From an uncultured Coriobacteriales bacterium (GTDB taxonomy: Bacteria > Actinomycetota > Coriobacteriia > Coriobacteriales > QAMH01), in contig CAKUES010000010.1 in NCBI GenBank assembly GCA_934646835.1, forward strand, positions 11,230 to 75,229: a stretch of DNA of 64,000 nucleotides. The letters are read 5' to 3'. The notes beneath the pieces were generated by a model. The model ran no database searches, was not told the DNA's origin, and saw nothing but the letters and a program-made list of their open reading frames with translations. This document shows positions 43,722 through 52,155 of the stretch, piece by piece; positions within the stretch are counted from its first letter, which is position 1, and every line of letters begins with the position of its first letter. The position numbers and the translations under genes are program-made.

Positions 43722-45563
43722 ATGGAGACGAGGGGACAAACCGTTGATCTGAGCGGATGGTCGCGCGCCATGCAGGAGGGAATGCGCTCGAGCGGTGCCA
43801 CGAAGCCGCCTTCGAGTGCAGTTGTCGCTGCGCCTGTGCGTAGCGAGCGGGAGGGTGATTGGGAGTACCGTCTTGTAAGCGATGATTCTCAAGGCAGCCA
43901 TGCAGCAATAACAGGGTACAGGGGTTCTAAGACGCATCTGGTTATCCCTGAGTTCCTCGGCGGTGTGCCTGTTTCGGGTGTTTCGTCCCAGGCGTTTGCT
44001 CGTTGTCGTGTCTCTTTTGAAGGCGTCGAGGTTTCTGCAGGGAATGCCTTCTTCTCGACTGACGGAATCGCCTTGTTTGATAAGTGCGCCGAGACGCTCT
44101 TGAAAGCCTTGGTGGCGGTGGAGTCCTACAAAGTTCCTGACGGCTGCGTCTCTATTGCTCCTGCCGCCTTCAAGGGAATGAGCTCCCTTCGCAAACTTGA
44201 GTTTGACGAGGGACTTGAGGAAATCGGTTCGTACGCCTTTTTCAGGACTTCTCTCGAGCGTGTGGTGTGCCCGCCGTCGCTGCGTGCTATAGGGGAGAAG
44301 GCTTTTGCGTCCACGCGGCTAAACGAGGTCGGCCTCAATGAGGGGCTCCAGGCAATCGGCGACCAGGCTTTTTCTGGGACGAAGATCGGCAAAGCGCTGC
44401 TGCCGGCGACTCTTGAGCATCTTGGAACAAAGGCTTTCTGGAATTCAGAGATCGATTTCAATGATCCCGGGGCATTTGCCGTTGCGGATGGGAACGCATC
44501 GCTTTGCATAGACAGTGCAGCTCTCTACAAGCGCACAGCAGAGGGGCTTTCTCTTGTCGAGTGTCTCGGGCGTGCAGATATCTTCGAAACGCTTCCGGAG
44601 ACGGTAGAGATTTGTCCGCGTGCTTTCGAAGGTTCGTGCTCCCTCGAAAGTGTCTTCCTCAACAAGGGCCTCAGGGTAGTAGGCGATAGGTCTTTCGCTT
44701 CATGCGAGAAGCTGTGGCGTGTTGTGTTGCCCTGGACTATCGAGTCGATTGGGGATGAGGCATTTTTCTCGACTCAGCTTGCCGAGGTGCGCGTAGGACC
44801 TGATGTATCGCATATTGGAAGCCGAGCGTTCGAGTTTGCGGGAGAGGTGAGGACTGCGCGCAAAAGAAAGCTCTCGAGTATCTCGGTTGCCCCTCAAAAC
44901 GAGCATTATTACGAGAAGGACGGCATGCTCATAGAGCGAGGGGTAAATGGCGACCGGGTCTTGCTGTATGCCGGCTCTCCGTCACATGTGCATATCCCCG
45001 ACTCAGTGGCAGAAGTCGCTGATATGGCGTTTTACAACGCGCAGCTCGAGCAACTTGATATTCCCGCCTCGCTGCAAAGGGTCTCACAGCGAGGTTTCCT
45101 GGGCTGTGACGGCCTTAAAGAAGTCCGTATCTCTTTTCCGGATGAGGTGCAGGGCTGCAGACAGATCTCGGTTCCCTTTCCCGAGCACCCCCGTGATCGC
45201 TGGGATTTCTCGAGGTGCCTTGCCATGGGCAAGGACGGGTTGTTCTTTGACTTCGAGATTTACGATGCCTATGCGGTGCACGAGTTAGATACCGCGTGCG
45301 TAGTCAAGATGGCGCTCGCTCGTCTGACCAACCCGATCGAGTTGAGTCAGGCGTCGCGCATGAACTACGAGTCGGCTGTGCTCAGGTATCTCCCAAGCGC
45401 ACTCGTTTCGTTTGAGGAGCGCAGTGACAGCGGGGCGATCAATGCCTTGCTGGGTTATGCGAGCAAAACAAAGGCTGTGATGGAGGAATTGCTGAGGCTG
45501 GGCAGCGAAGCTCAGGATAGGTCCCTGCGCGAGATTGCGCTGCGTTTGACGGAGGAGTGGTAG
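43722..45563 (+). CDS. BspA-type leucine-rich-repeat protein (cytoplasmic)
   Basis: 613 residues from the ATG at 43722 with GGGAGGAGG upstream; the frame is open 45 codons further up without a ribosome site. No signal peptide. From about residue 55 there are LRR_5 (BspA) repeats of about 23 residues: VPDGCVSIAPAAFKGMSSLR, LEFDEGLEEIGSYAFFRTSL, CPPSLRAIGEKAFASTRLNE, and more to about 470. The C-terminal 130 residues form a different helical domain (CVVKMALARLTNPIELSQAS, LLGYASKTKAVMEELLRLG). BspA repeats usually sit on surface proteins; the absence of export signals suggests an intracellular binding role. It is followed after two bases by a Cys-rich protein gene, so they form one operon. Confidence 0.8.
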   Translation: METRGQTVDLSGWSRAMQEGMRSSGATKPPSSAVVAAPVRSEREGDWEYRLVSDDSQGSHAAITGYRGSKTHLVIPEFLGGVPVSGVSSQAFARCRVSFEGVEVSAGNAFFSTDGIALFDKCAETLLKALVAVESYKVPDGCVSIAPAAFKGMSSLRKLEFDEGLEEIGSYAFFRTSLERVVCPPSLRAIGEKAFASTRLNEVGLNEGLQAIGDQAFSGTKIGKALLPATLEHLGTKAFWNSEIDFNDPGAFAVADGNASLCIDSAALYKRTAEGLSLVECLGRADIFETLPETVEICPRAFEGSCSLESVFLNKGLRVVGDRSFASCEKLWRVVLPWTIESIGDEAFFSTQLAEVRVGPDVSHIGSRAFEFAGEVRTARKRKLSSISVAPQNEHYYEKDGMLIERGVNGDRVLLYAGSPSHVHIPDSVAEVADMAFYNAQLEQLDIPASLQRVSQRGFLGCDGLKEVRISFPDEVQGCRQISVPFPEHPRDRWDFSRCLAMGKDGLFFDFEIYDAYAVHELDTACVVKMALARLTNPIELSQASRMNYESAVLRYLPSALVSFEERSDSGAINALLGYASKTKAVMEELLRLGSEAQDRSLREIALRLTEEW

Positions 45564-45565
45564 AG

Positions 45566-45892
45566 ATGCCCGGTGGTTGCTGGATTTGCAATCCGATGTG
45601 TGGAAAATGCCAGCCTGCACCCATGAAGGCGGGCAAGTGCCCAGATTGCGGCACTACGACGGTTTTCGAGCGACCTGATATCCTTGCGGGAAAAACGTTG
45701 TTATGCAAGAAGTGCGGCAAGGACCTCACAGGTGAGGTTCGTCCTGATGTCGTCAGGTGCAATTACAGTGGGAAGTTGTGCGCGTATCCATGCGGCAAGT
45801 CCCGCTCGCCAAAACACGAGTATGGCGACCAGCCGTGTGAGAGAAATACCCCGCCGCCTCAGGCGTGGGTTGAAGCCCATCCCGACATCTAG
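45566..45892 (+). CDS. Cys-rich multi-ribbon protein
   Basis: 108 residues from the ATG at 45566 with GGAGGAG upstream. It has 14 Cys: MPGGCWICNPMCGKCQPAPM, GKCPDCGTTTVF, TLLCKKCGKDL, VVRCNYSGKLCAYPCGK and EYGDQPCERN. CxxC pairs can form two or three zinc ribbons, and the first block (CWICNPMCGKC) could instead hold an iron-sulfur cluster. The end is Pro-rich (NTPPPQAWVEAHPDI). It is coupled to the leucine-rich-repeat gene upstream. Together with the MCFRP proteins it belongs to the crowd of small metal-binding proteins in this island. Confidence 0.65.
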   Translation: MPGGCWICNPMCGKCQPAPMKAGKCPDCGTTTVFERPDILAGKTLLCKKCGKDLTGEVRPDVVRCNYSGKLCAYPCGKSRSPKHEYGDQPCERNTPPPQAWVEAHPDI

Positions 45893-45949
45893 GGAAACGA
45901 TGGTTAAAGCAGATGTCCATTGCGCGTGATTGACAAAACCGCCGGTCAC

Positions 45950-45971
45950 GTAGGGGACCCTGTCCCTCCCC
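45950..45971 (+). repeat. REP family C
   Basis: GTAGGGGACCCTGTCCCTCC, an isolated copy in the spacer after the Cys-rich gene. Confidence 0.75.
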
Positions 45972-46025
45972 ATAGGCCTCGCATTAAACGGCGTTTTCCT
46001 AAAGCTCTGAAAAGACGCCCCAATA

Positions 46026-46064
46026 CGAAGAGCCCCGTGCAGGAGACCTGCACGGGGCTCTTCG
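46026..46064. terminator. Strong bidirectional hairpin terminator
   Basis: An 18-bp perfect stem, CGAAGAGCCCCGTGCAGG, with a 3-base loop, between the Cys-rich gene and the converging small membrane protein gene. Confidence 0.85.
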
Positions 46065-46163
46065 TAGTTCTGCTCCTGTTTGGTTTCTTTGTTGCCAGGG
46101 ATGCAACGAGGAAAAGGAGTGATGCCATTTTACCCGCGCTGCGCGGGTCCTGCGTACTTTTGT

Positions 46164-46412
46164 CTAGGCGACCAGGGAGGTCAGGGCAGCTGCAACGCTC
46201 ACTCCACCGTCGGCGAAGACGGTGGCAACACCTGCGATAGCAGCAATGACAAAGCTGGCGGCGAGGACTGCGGGGGAGCGCTTGATCATGATGGCGCTGG
46301 AGGACTTGGTTGCGCTGGAGTTGGCGTTTGCCTCGGAGAACATATGAACGGTTGCGGCCGCAATCACTGCGAAGGGCAGGAGGGCAAAGAGGTTGAGAAC
46401 GAATGCTTGCAT
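46164..46412 (-). CDS. Small membrane protein with two hydrophobic segments
   Basis: 82 residues; ATG with GAAAGGA upstream. Segments MQAFVLNLFALLPFAVIAAA and AVLAASFVIAAIAGVATVFA, separated by a Ser/Asn/Lys-rich loop (SEANANSSATKSSSAIMIKR). No Cys. The first segment could be a signal anchor. No family is recognised. It is read away from the molybdoenzyme operon at 46.9 kb, and the long spacer between them holds the TAGTACTA motifs. Confidence 0.6.
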   Translation of the reverse strand: MQAFVLNLFALLPFAVIAAATVHMFSEANANSSATKSSSAIMIKRSPAVLAASFVIAAIAGVATVFADGGVSVAAALTSLVA

Positions 46413-46915
46413 GTGAAAATCCTTTCTATTTGGTTGTAGGAAGAGTCAGCCAAGGCGCCTTTTGCGCGAGGTGAACACGCTTTGACTTTGGCTTTGATTT
46501 TCCAGTGAGGGGATGTCGAGGCATGCGGTCACTCGAAATACCCACCTGGTGACTCTGATTATATTCACACCTAAGACTAGGGCGCAATAACCCGTCAAGG
46601 CGTTTGTCGGTGAAAGGAAGGGTTAGTACTAGACATCGCAGTTAGTCCTCATATAACCGCAGGTCAAAGGGCATATCACTAGATAAGTAGTACTACCGAT
46701 ATGAGCTAGCGAATTAAATGCGCTTTTAGTACCCAAGGCTCGAACCCGGTTGGGGCGAGACGAGTAAATTGCAAGCTGTCACGAGGTGAGGCACTCGCAA
46801 AGAAGACGCTGCAACATCTTCTCGTAGCAAGAAGGCCTTGCTGAAACCGCGACGCAATTACTGGAGGTTAATGCGCAGAGGCGCGTTAACGGATTACCAA
46901 AGGGGGAGAGACGAT
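46413..46915. promoter_or_regulatory. Regulatory spacer upstream of the third molybdoenzyme cluster
   Basis: No gene is seen. TAGTACTA occurs at 46624-46631 and, within the palindrome GTAGTACTAC, at 46687-46696, exactly 64 bases apart, with a TTTAGTACCC half-site near 46725. CATATAACCGCAGGTCAAAG (46650-46669) holds a reversed, arm-less copy of the palindrome core motif. The same TAGTACTA motif occurs twice at 57.66-57.69 kb. A LuxR-type protein could bind here. Confidence 0.45.
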
Positions 46916-47140
46916 ATGTGTTTTAGGCCACCGTCTTTCGATGACATGATGACCAAGTGCGACCAATGCGGTTCTTTTAACCCGCCCGAGAACACCAAGT
47001 GCAAGAAGTGCGGCGCTGATCTTGCCAAGGCAGTTGAGGACAAGGGCACCGGCGCTCCTCAGGCACCTGGCGCTCCCACTGCACCTGGTGCACCCAAGGC
47101 TCCCGGCGCACCTGTTCCTCCGGGTCCCCCTGTTAAGTAA
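46916..47140 (+). CDS. MCFRP-type small zinc-ribbon protein
   Basis: 74 residues from the ATG at 46916 with AGGGGGAGAG upstream. It starts MCFRPPSFDDMMTKCDQCGS. CDQC and CKKC, about 16 residues apart, form one ribbon (FNPPENTKCKKCGADL). A collagen-like tail follows: APGAP, TAPGAPKAPGAP and PPGPPVK. Start, ribbon and tail match the protein at 26075. It lies 250 bases before the third molybdoenzyme on the same strand and is probably in its operon. Function unknown. Confidence 0.72.
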   Translation: MCFRPPSFDDMMTKCDQCGSFNPPENTKCKKCGADLAKAVEDKGTGAPQAPGAPTAPGAPKAPGAPVPPGPPVK

Positions 47141-47390
47141 GCACCATCCAAACTTCGCGTATCGCCTCTGTACGAGACAGTGTGCGACATCAGTTTGGTT
47201 TTTCCCGGCATTAAGGATCCAAGCCGCTTTCGAGGCAAGCTTGGTGGTAGTGAGAGGACCACAAGGCATGTTGACGGAGCGTGGGGAAACAGGGAATCCC
47301 CATTGAGGCGAAGGTTTGAGGAGGCCGGTTAAAACATAGTTCTACTTACTGTTTGGTTTTACGAAGAGAGAGAAAGGGAGGGGAGAGTTC

Positions 47391-49754
47391 ATGATCAATG
47401 AGTACAGCAAAGATAAGTATAAGGACGATTGGCGCTGGTATGAGGACGGTTATGAAGTAACCCGAACTTCCGTCTGGACAGGTCCTGGATGCCACAATGG
47501 CTGCGGCGTTCTCACCTACGTCAAAGACGGCAAGCTTGAGAGGGTCGAGGGCGACCCCAACTTCGCCTACAACCAAGGGCGACTCTGCTTGCGCTGCATC
47601 AACATGGTAGAGCAGATCTACAACCACGACCGTTTGAAGTGGCCGCTTCTTCTCGACGGCGAGAAGGGCTCCAATCAGTGGAAGCGCGTTACCTGGGATG
47701 AGGCTCTTGACTTCATCGAGGGCGCTTTCGCAGATTGCTGCAACATCATCAAGGAAGAGTACGGCGGAATCGGACCTGAGGGCGTCGTTGCACTCTCCGG
47801 TACCGGTCGAAATGCAATGTGGCAGGGCGCAATGGTCCTGCGTACCGCATTCGGTTCCCCGAACATGTCCTTCGGCTTCCTCTCGGCCGACTCCTGCTAT
47901 CAGCCCCGTATGACGGCTAACCTGCTGCAAGAGGGCGACTGCTGGATTCTTGACAACGCTCAGCTGCATCCCGATCGTTACAACAACGAGGAGTGGGTCA
48001 AGCCTGAGGTTGTCATCGTTTGGGCAAACCAGCCGCTGGCTTCCAACCCCGACGGCTTCGTTGGTCACTGGCTGATCGACCTCATGCGCATGGGCACCAA
48101 GTTCATCGTTGTCGATCCTGCCCTGACTTGGCTTGCTTCCAAGGCTGAGATCTGGCTGCAGATCCGTCCTGGTACTGACTGCGCACTCGCTCTGGGCTTC
48201 CTCAACGTCATCATCAACGAGGACCTCTACGATCACGAGTGGACCGAGACTTGGACTTACGGCTTCGACTCTCTGGTCGAGCGCGTCCAGGAGTATCCCA
48301 CCAACAAGGTCGCCGAGATCTGCTGGTGCGACGAGCAGGACATCATCGATGCAGCCCGTATGTACGCTGCGGCAAAGCCTGCTGGCGTCCAGTGGGGTCT
48401 CGCCATCGACATGCAGATTTCCGCTATGGAGGCCTCCAACGCCATTGACGACATGGTCGCCATCTGCGGTAACCTCGACGTCCCCGGCGGCAACGTTCTC
48501 GTCCGCTACGCCTACAACTCCTCTAAGAAGTATGGCGCTGGCCTCGAGTTCATCTCCGAGGAGATGCTTGATCGTCGTATCGGCACCTCCCAGTCCCCGA
48601 TTCACAAGGCTGGCTACACGCCCTTTATTCCGCCTGATCTTCTGGTCGAGGCAATGGAGACCGGCGTTCCCTATCGTCCGCAGCTCATCTGGGTCGAGCA
48701 GACCAACCCGATCGCCAACATGGCTGGCGACGCACCACGTGTCTACAAGGCATGGAAGAAGGTCAAGTACACGGTTGTCGCAGACTACTACCTGACCCCG
48801 ACCGCCGTCGCATTCGCAGACTGCGTCCTGCCTATGGCAATGTCCGTCGAGCGCGATTCCTATCGCTCCTGGTGGCAGCCCCTGCGCACCATCACCGCGT
48901 CTGCAGGCCGCTACTACGAGTGCAAGTCTGACGAAGAGCTCGTCATGGCTATGGGCAAGCGCTTCAACCCTGAGTTCTATGATCAGTTCGAGACCACCGA
49001 GGACTTCCTGACCTGGATGATCCAGGACGAGGGCAACGGCGTCGACTACACCTTCGAAGAGCTCACCCACAAGGTCTACGACTGGTGGGATTGGAACGAG
49101 ACTTACCGCAAGTACGAGAAGGGCCTGCTCCGCGAGGACGGCAACCCCGGCTTCGTTACCGCAACCGGTCTGTTCGAGATCTACTCGCCGCTGTTCGATG
49201 TTTGGGGCTTCGATCCTCTGCCCCATCACATGGAGCCCTACGAGTCTCCGTACCGTACTCCCGAGCTCTACAAGGAGTATCCGTACATCTACACTTCCGG
49301 CCATCGCCACATCGGCCTGTTCCACTCCGAGCACCGTCAGCTGCCGCATATGCGCCAGTTCCATCCGACGGCTATCGCCGACGTCTCTCCCGAGATCGCC
49401 GAGGAGCAGGGGATCAAGGAAGGCGACTGGGTCTGGTTCGAGAACCCGCGCGGCAAGTGCAAGCAGGTTGCTCACATCGCACCTGGTCTGCTCCCCAACC
49501 TCGTTCGTGCACGTCACGGCTGGTGGTTCCCCGAGGAAGAGGCTGCAGAGCCGCATCTGTACGGCGTGTTCGACTGCAACGCCAACAACCTGACCACCAT
49601 GGGCGTCTACGGTCCTACCCACTATGGCGCACCTTACAAGAGCACGCTGTGCAAGTGCTACAAGGTCACGGAAGAGAACGACTGCAGCATGTCTGCAGAG
49701 ATCACCACGAAGCCGCTCAAGGGCTTCCATTTCACCAGGTTCGAGGGGGTGTAA
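47391..49754 (+). CDS. Non-exported molybdopterin oxidoreductase with an altered Fe-S site; candidate aromatic-compound reductase
   Basis: 787 residues; ATG with GGGAGGGGAGAG upstream. No Tat signal. The Fe-S region (TSVWTGPGCHNGCGVLTYV) has C34 and C38 but Thr/Gly where the first Cys normally sits; C66 and C69 (RLCLRC) complete a possible set of four. Then NHDRLKWPLLLDGEKGSNQW, VTWDEALDFIEGAF, SGTGRNAMWQGA, RPGTDCALALGFLNVIINED, CGNLDVPGGNVL, YYLTPTAVAFADCVLPMA, CHNG-type N-terminus and DWVWFENPRGKCKQVAHI near the end. It is closer to the protein at 23851 than to that at 12067. A two-cluster ferredoxin gene follows after three bases, and an aromatic-acid-type carrier ends the cluster. Codon use is strongly biased, suggesting high expression. 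Confidence 0.85.
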   Translation: MINEYSKDKYKDDWRWYEDGYEVTRTSVWTGPGCHNGCGVLTYVKDGKLERVEGDPNFAYNQGRLCLRCINMVEQIYNHDRLKWPLLLDGEKGSNQWKRVTWDEALDFIEGAFADCCNIIKEEYGGIGPEGVVALSGTGRNAMWQGAMVLRTAFGSPNMSFGFLSADSCYQPRMTANLLQEGDCWILDNAQLHPDRYNNEEWVKPEVVIVWANQPLASNPDGFVGHWLIDLMRMGTKFIVVDPALTWLASKAEIWLQIRPGTDCALALGFLNVIINEDLYDHEWTETWTYGFDSLVERVQEYPTNKVAEICWCDEQDIIDAARMYAAAKPAGVQWGLAIDMQISAMEASNAIDDMVAICGNLDVPGGNVLVRYAYNSSKKYGAGLEFISEEMLDRRIGTSQSPIHKAGYTPFIPPDLLVEAMETGVPYRPQLIWVEQTNPIANMAGDAPRVYKAWKKVKYTVVADYYLTPTAVAFADCVLPMAMSVERDSYRSWWQPLRTITASAGRYYECKSDEELVMAMGKRFNPEFYDQFETTEDFLTWMIQDEGNGVDYTFEELTHKVYDWWDWNETYRKYEKGLLREDGNPGFVTATGLFEIYSPLFDVWGFDPLPHHMEPYESPYRTPELYKEYPYIYTSGHRHIGLFHSEHRQLPHMRQFHPTAIADVSPEIAEEQGIKEGDWVWFENPRGKCKQVAHIAPGLLPNLVRARHGWWFPEEEAAEPHLYGVFDCNANNLTTMGVYGPTHYGAPYKSTLCKCYKVTEENDCSMSAEITTKPLKGFHFTRFEGV

Positions 49755-49757
49755 GAC

Positions 49758-50171
49758 ATGCCTACAGCAGAAGAGATGAACCGCGGATTCGATGCTATTA
49801 GGTACTGGGCGGACTTCAAGGACGCCAATGCCGGCGAACCCCGCACCAAGGGTCTCCTGATCGACTACGAGTACTGCACCAACTGCCATTCTTGCGAGGT
49901 TGCATGCCAGATGCATCTGGATCTTGCTCCTAACGAGTGGGGCATCAAGGTTGCAGAGTACGGTCCGACCAAGAACATCAAGGGCGACTGGGAGTGGACC
50001 TTCGTCCCCGTCCCGACCGACCTCTGCGATGGTTGTGCCGATCGTGTTGGCGAGGGCCGTCTGCCGAACTGCGTACATCACTGCCAGGCTGGCGTCATGT
50101 ACTACGGCGACATCGAGGAGCTTGCTAAGAAGGCTTCCGAGAAGAAGAAGATGGTTCTCTTCACACTTTAG
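49758..50171 (+). CDS. Two-cluster [4Fe-4S] ferredoxin subunit
   Basis: 137 residues, three bases after the molybdoenzyme stop. CTNCHSCEVAC (about residues 40-50) is one full cluster motif; CDGCADRVGEGRLPNCVHHC (about 91-110) is the second. It has half the clusters of the DmsB-like protein at 14447 and no signal peptide, which suits a cytoplasmic electron donor to the non-exported enzyme. The C-terminus is short and basic (ASEKKKMVLFTL). Because no membrane anchor gene is near, electrons must come from a soluble donor or an anchor elsewhere. Confidence 0.88.
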   Translation: MPTAEEMNRGFDAIRYWADFKDANAGEPRTKGLLIDYEYCTNCHSCEVACQMHLDLAPNEWGIKVAEYGPTKNIKGDWEWTFVPVPTDLCDGCADRVGEGRLPNCVHHCQAGVMYYGDIEELAKKASEKKKMVLFTL

Positions 50172-50179
50172 GTTTCTTT

Positions 50180-50205
50180 CCCCGCGGGCAATAACGCCCG
50201 CGGGG
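50180..50205 (+). terminator. Hairpin after the ferredoxin gene
   Basis: CCCCGCGGGC pairs with GCCCGCGGGG around AATAAC, 8 bases after the stop and 23 bases before the next start. No T-run follows, so it may be an attenuator or processing site within the operon. Confidence 0.6.
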
Positions 50206-50228
50206 TCTAGAAAAAAGGGAGGAACACT

Positions 50229-50438
50229 ATGTCTCAGCAGATGAAAGGCGGATTCCGTCCGCCCCCCATTGGTAACATTCTGTGGAAGTGCCCGGAATGC
50301 AACACGTTCAACGCGGCAGAGGCACCCACTTGCAAGAAGTGTGGTGCGGCAAAGGTGATCACCGACGATATCGCCGGTGCAACCTACAAGCCGATTGACG
50401 AGTCCGAGCGTCGTAACCAGGACAAGAAGTTCCGCTAA
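50229..50438 (+). CDS. Small zinc-ribbon protein
   Basis: 69 residues; ATG with AGGGAGG upstream. MSQQMKGGFRPPPIGNILWK, then CPECNTFNAAEAPTCKKCG, a zinc ribbon nearly identical in spacing to that of the protein at 46916 (CDQC...CKKC), but without the Pro/Ala tail; a charged tail (DESERRNQDKKFR) replaces it. GFRPPP echoes the MCFRPP start. It lies between the ferredoxin gene and a strong terminator, so it belongs to the molybdoenzyme transcript. Confidence 0.7.
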   Translation: MSQQMKGGFRPPPIGNILWKCPECNTFNAAEAPTCKKCGAAKVITDDIAGATYKPIDESERRNQDKKFR

Positions 50439-50455
50439 GGAATGATTTGCTAGAG

Positions 50456-50499
50456 GGCAGCCGGAAGATCGTCAACTAAGGTCTTCCGGCTGCCTTTTT
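50456..50499 (+). terminator. Rho-independent terminator of the molybdoenzyme operon
   Basis: GGCAGCCGGAAGA pairs with TCTTCCGGCTGCC and is followed by TTTTT. Confidence 0.92.
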
Positions 50500-50613
50500 C
50501 AGTAGTGGAGCTGCGTATGCCGGGCCGTGGAGGGACGACATACGCAGGTGAGTCCCCGTCTACTGATTCCAGCTCATCTTCATCCTGCTATTTCGCATAA
50601 CAAGGAGAGGGTT

Positions 50614-52041
50614 ATGGCAGAAATAAAAGACGGGAAGTTTACTATATCCCAAGCGATCGACTCTCTTGGGGTAAGCAAATTTACCATTTCGATTTTTTTC
50701 CTCGTCGGTATCGCGATGATGTTCGATGGCTATGACTACATGATCATCTCGTATACCAACACCCAGATCATCAACGACTTCTTCCCGCTGGCAATGTTCG
50801 GCGGGGATACCGCGGCTCAGAACGCTGCAACAGCTGCAATGAAGGGTGCGCTGTCTTCTTGGTCCACTATCGGCATCGTCGTCGGCTCCTTCTTTGCCGG
50901 CCCGCTTTCCGATAGGTTTGGCCGCAAGAAGATTCTGACTGCAGGTACGTTCCTGTATGGCCTGTTCACCATTCCTTGCATCTTTGCTCCGACCTATACC
51001 ATGTTTGCTGTGTTCCGTGTTATCGCCGGCCTGTTCCTGGGTGTCTGCACCCCGATCGTTACGACTCTGTTCACGGAGTTCACCCCGACCAAACAGCGTT
51101 CGTTCTTCATTACCTTTGGTATGGCATGGATGATCGTTGGTTGGGTTATGGCCGCTCTCGTCGGCACTATCGTTGTTCAGGTCACCACTTGGCATATGTG
51201 CTACGCAATCGGCGCTCTGCCTGTTCTGTATGCGTTCATCTTTGGCAAGTTCACGCCCGAGTCCGCTCACTGGTGCTCTGTCAAGGGCAATGCCGAGGGC
51301 GCAATCAAGACGCTCGAGCGTATCCAGAAGCGTGCTGGTAAGCCTATGCCCTTTGAGCTCAAGGCCGAGAACATCATCGTTCCGCCTGTCTCCGCAAAGG
51401 CTAGCCCGGCGGAGGTTTGGAAGGGCAAGTACCTCAAGACCACCATCGCCTTGGTTATCATCTACTTCGCTGGTAACTTCAGCATCTATGGTGTCAATGC
51501 CTGGCTGCCTTCCCTTATGCTCGAGGCCACAGGTGGCGCTGTCACCGCGTCCTACATGTTGGCCATGGCGCAAAACGCCGCCTCCGTTGTCGCAAACTGC
51601 ACCACTGGTTATGTTTCCGAGGCTATCGGACGTCGCCGCAACCTTGCCTTTGGCTACATCTTCGCAACTGCGATGTGCCTGATTACTGCATGTGTTGTCC
51701 AGCTACCCGCTGAGACGAGCTTCTGGCCGTACCTTATCGCGTTCGTCTTCATGGGCTTTGCCCTGAACTACGGCATCACCGCTGCACAGCCCATGATGTC
51801 TGAGTCCTATCCGACTGAGTTCAGGAACTCTGGCGTGGCTACTATCGTCGCGCTTGGCAAGTCTGCAGGTATCCTTTCCCCGATCGTCCTGGGTGGCCTC
51901 AAGGCTGCTGGCTGGGCATTTACCCCGCTTATCGGCATCCTGGCTATTCCGATGTTCGTCGGCTTCTTGGCAACGTTCCTGCTGCCCAAGGGTGCCAAGG
52001 GCATGGATATCGACGATATCGCTTCTGCGGATAACAACTAG
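50614..52041 (+). CDS. Aromatic-acid:H+ symporter-type MFS transporter
   Basis: 475 residues from the ATG at 50614 (AAGGAGAGGG upstream). About 12 membrane segments. AMMFDGYDYMIISYTNTQII in TM1 has the D-x-D/Y pair typical of the AAHS family (PcaK, BenK). GPLSDRFGRKKILTAGTFLY follows TM2, RVIAGLFLGVCTPIVTTLFT is TM4, and TEFTPTKQRSFFITFGMAWM comes next. The periplasmic loop, YFAGNFSIYGVNAWLPSLML and EAIGRRRNLAFGY also fit. AAHS carriers import 4-hydroxybenzoate and related acids. Its place after the third molybdoenzyme operon, from a separate promoter, points to an aromatic substrate for that enzyme. Confidence 0.85.
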   Translation: MAEIKDGKFTISQAIDSLGVSKFTISIFFLVGIAMMFDGYDYMIISYTNTQIINDFFPLAMFGGDTAAQNAATAAMKGALSSWSTIGIVVGSFFAGPLSDRFGRKKILTAGTFLYGLFTIPCIFAPTYTMFAVFRVIAGLFLGVCTPIVTTLFTEFTPTKQRSFFITFGMAWMIVGWVMAALVGTIVVQVTTWHMCYAIGALPVLYAFIFGKFTPESAHWCSVKGNAEGAIKTLERIQKRAGKPMPFELKAENIIVPPVSAKASPAEVWKGKYLKTTIALVIIYFAGNFSIYGVNAWLPSLMLEATGGAVTASYMLAMAQNAASVVANCTTGYVSEAIGRRRNLAFGYIFATAMCLITACVVQLPAETSFWPYLIAFVFMGFALNYGITAAQPMMSESYPTEFRNSGVATIVALGKSAGILSPIVLGGLKAAGWAFTPLIGILAIPMFVGFLATFLLPKGAKGMDIDDIASADNN

Positions 52042-52072
52042 AGGCGAGTCGAGAATCCGACTTCACTAGCTT

Positions 52073-52113
52073 AGACCGGGCATGCATCGCAAGCTTCGCG
52101 TGCCCGGTCTTTC
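52073..52113 (+). terminator. Terminator after the aromatic-acid carrier gene
   Basis: AGACCGGGCA pairs with TGCCCGGTCT and is followed by TTCT. Confidence 0.8.
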
Positions 52114-52155
52114 TAGAGGACAAGGCAGAGTATCAGAAGGGTTGAGGTGGTCCAT

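Noticed and set aside
46724..46770. A tRNA-like T-arm (GGGTTCGAGCC on the minus strand)
   Set aside because: No acceptor, D-arm or anticodon stems can be formed around it; it is probably part of the regulatory spacer.
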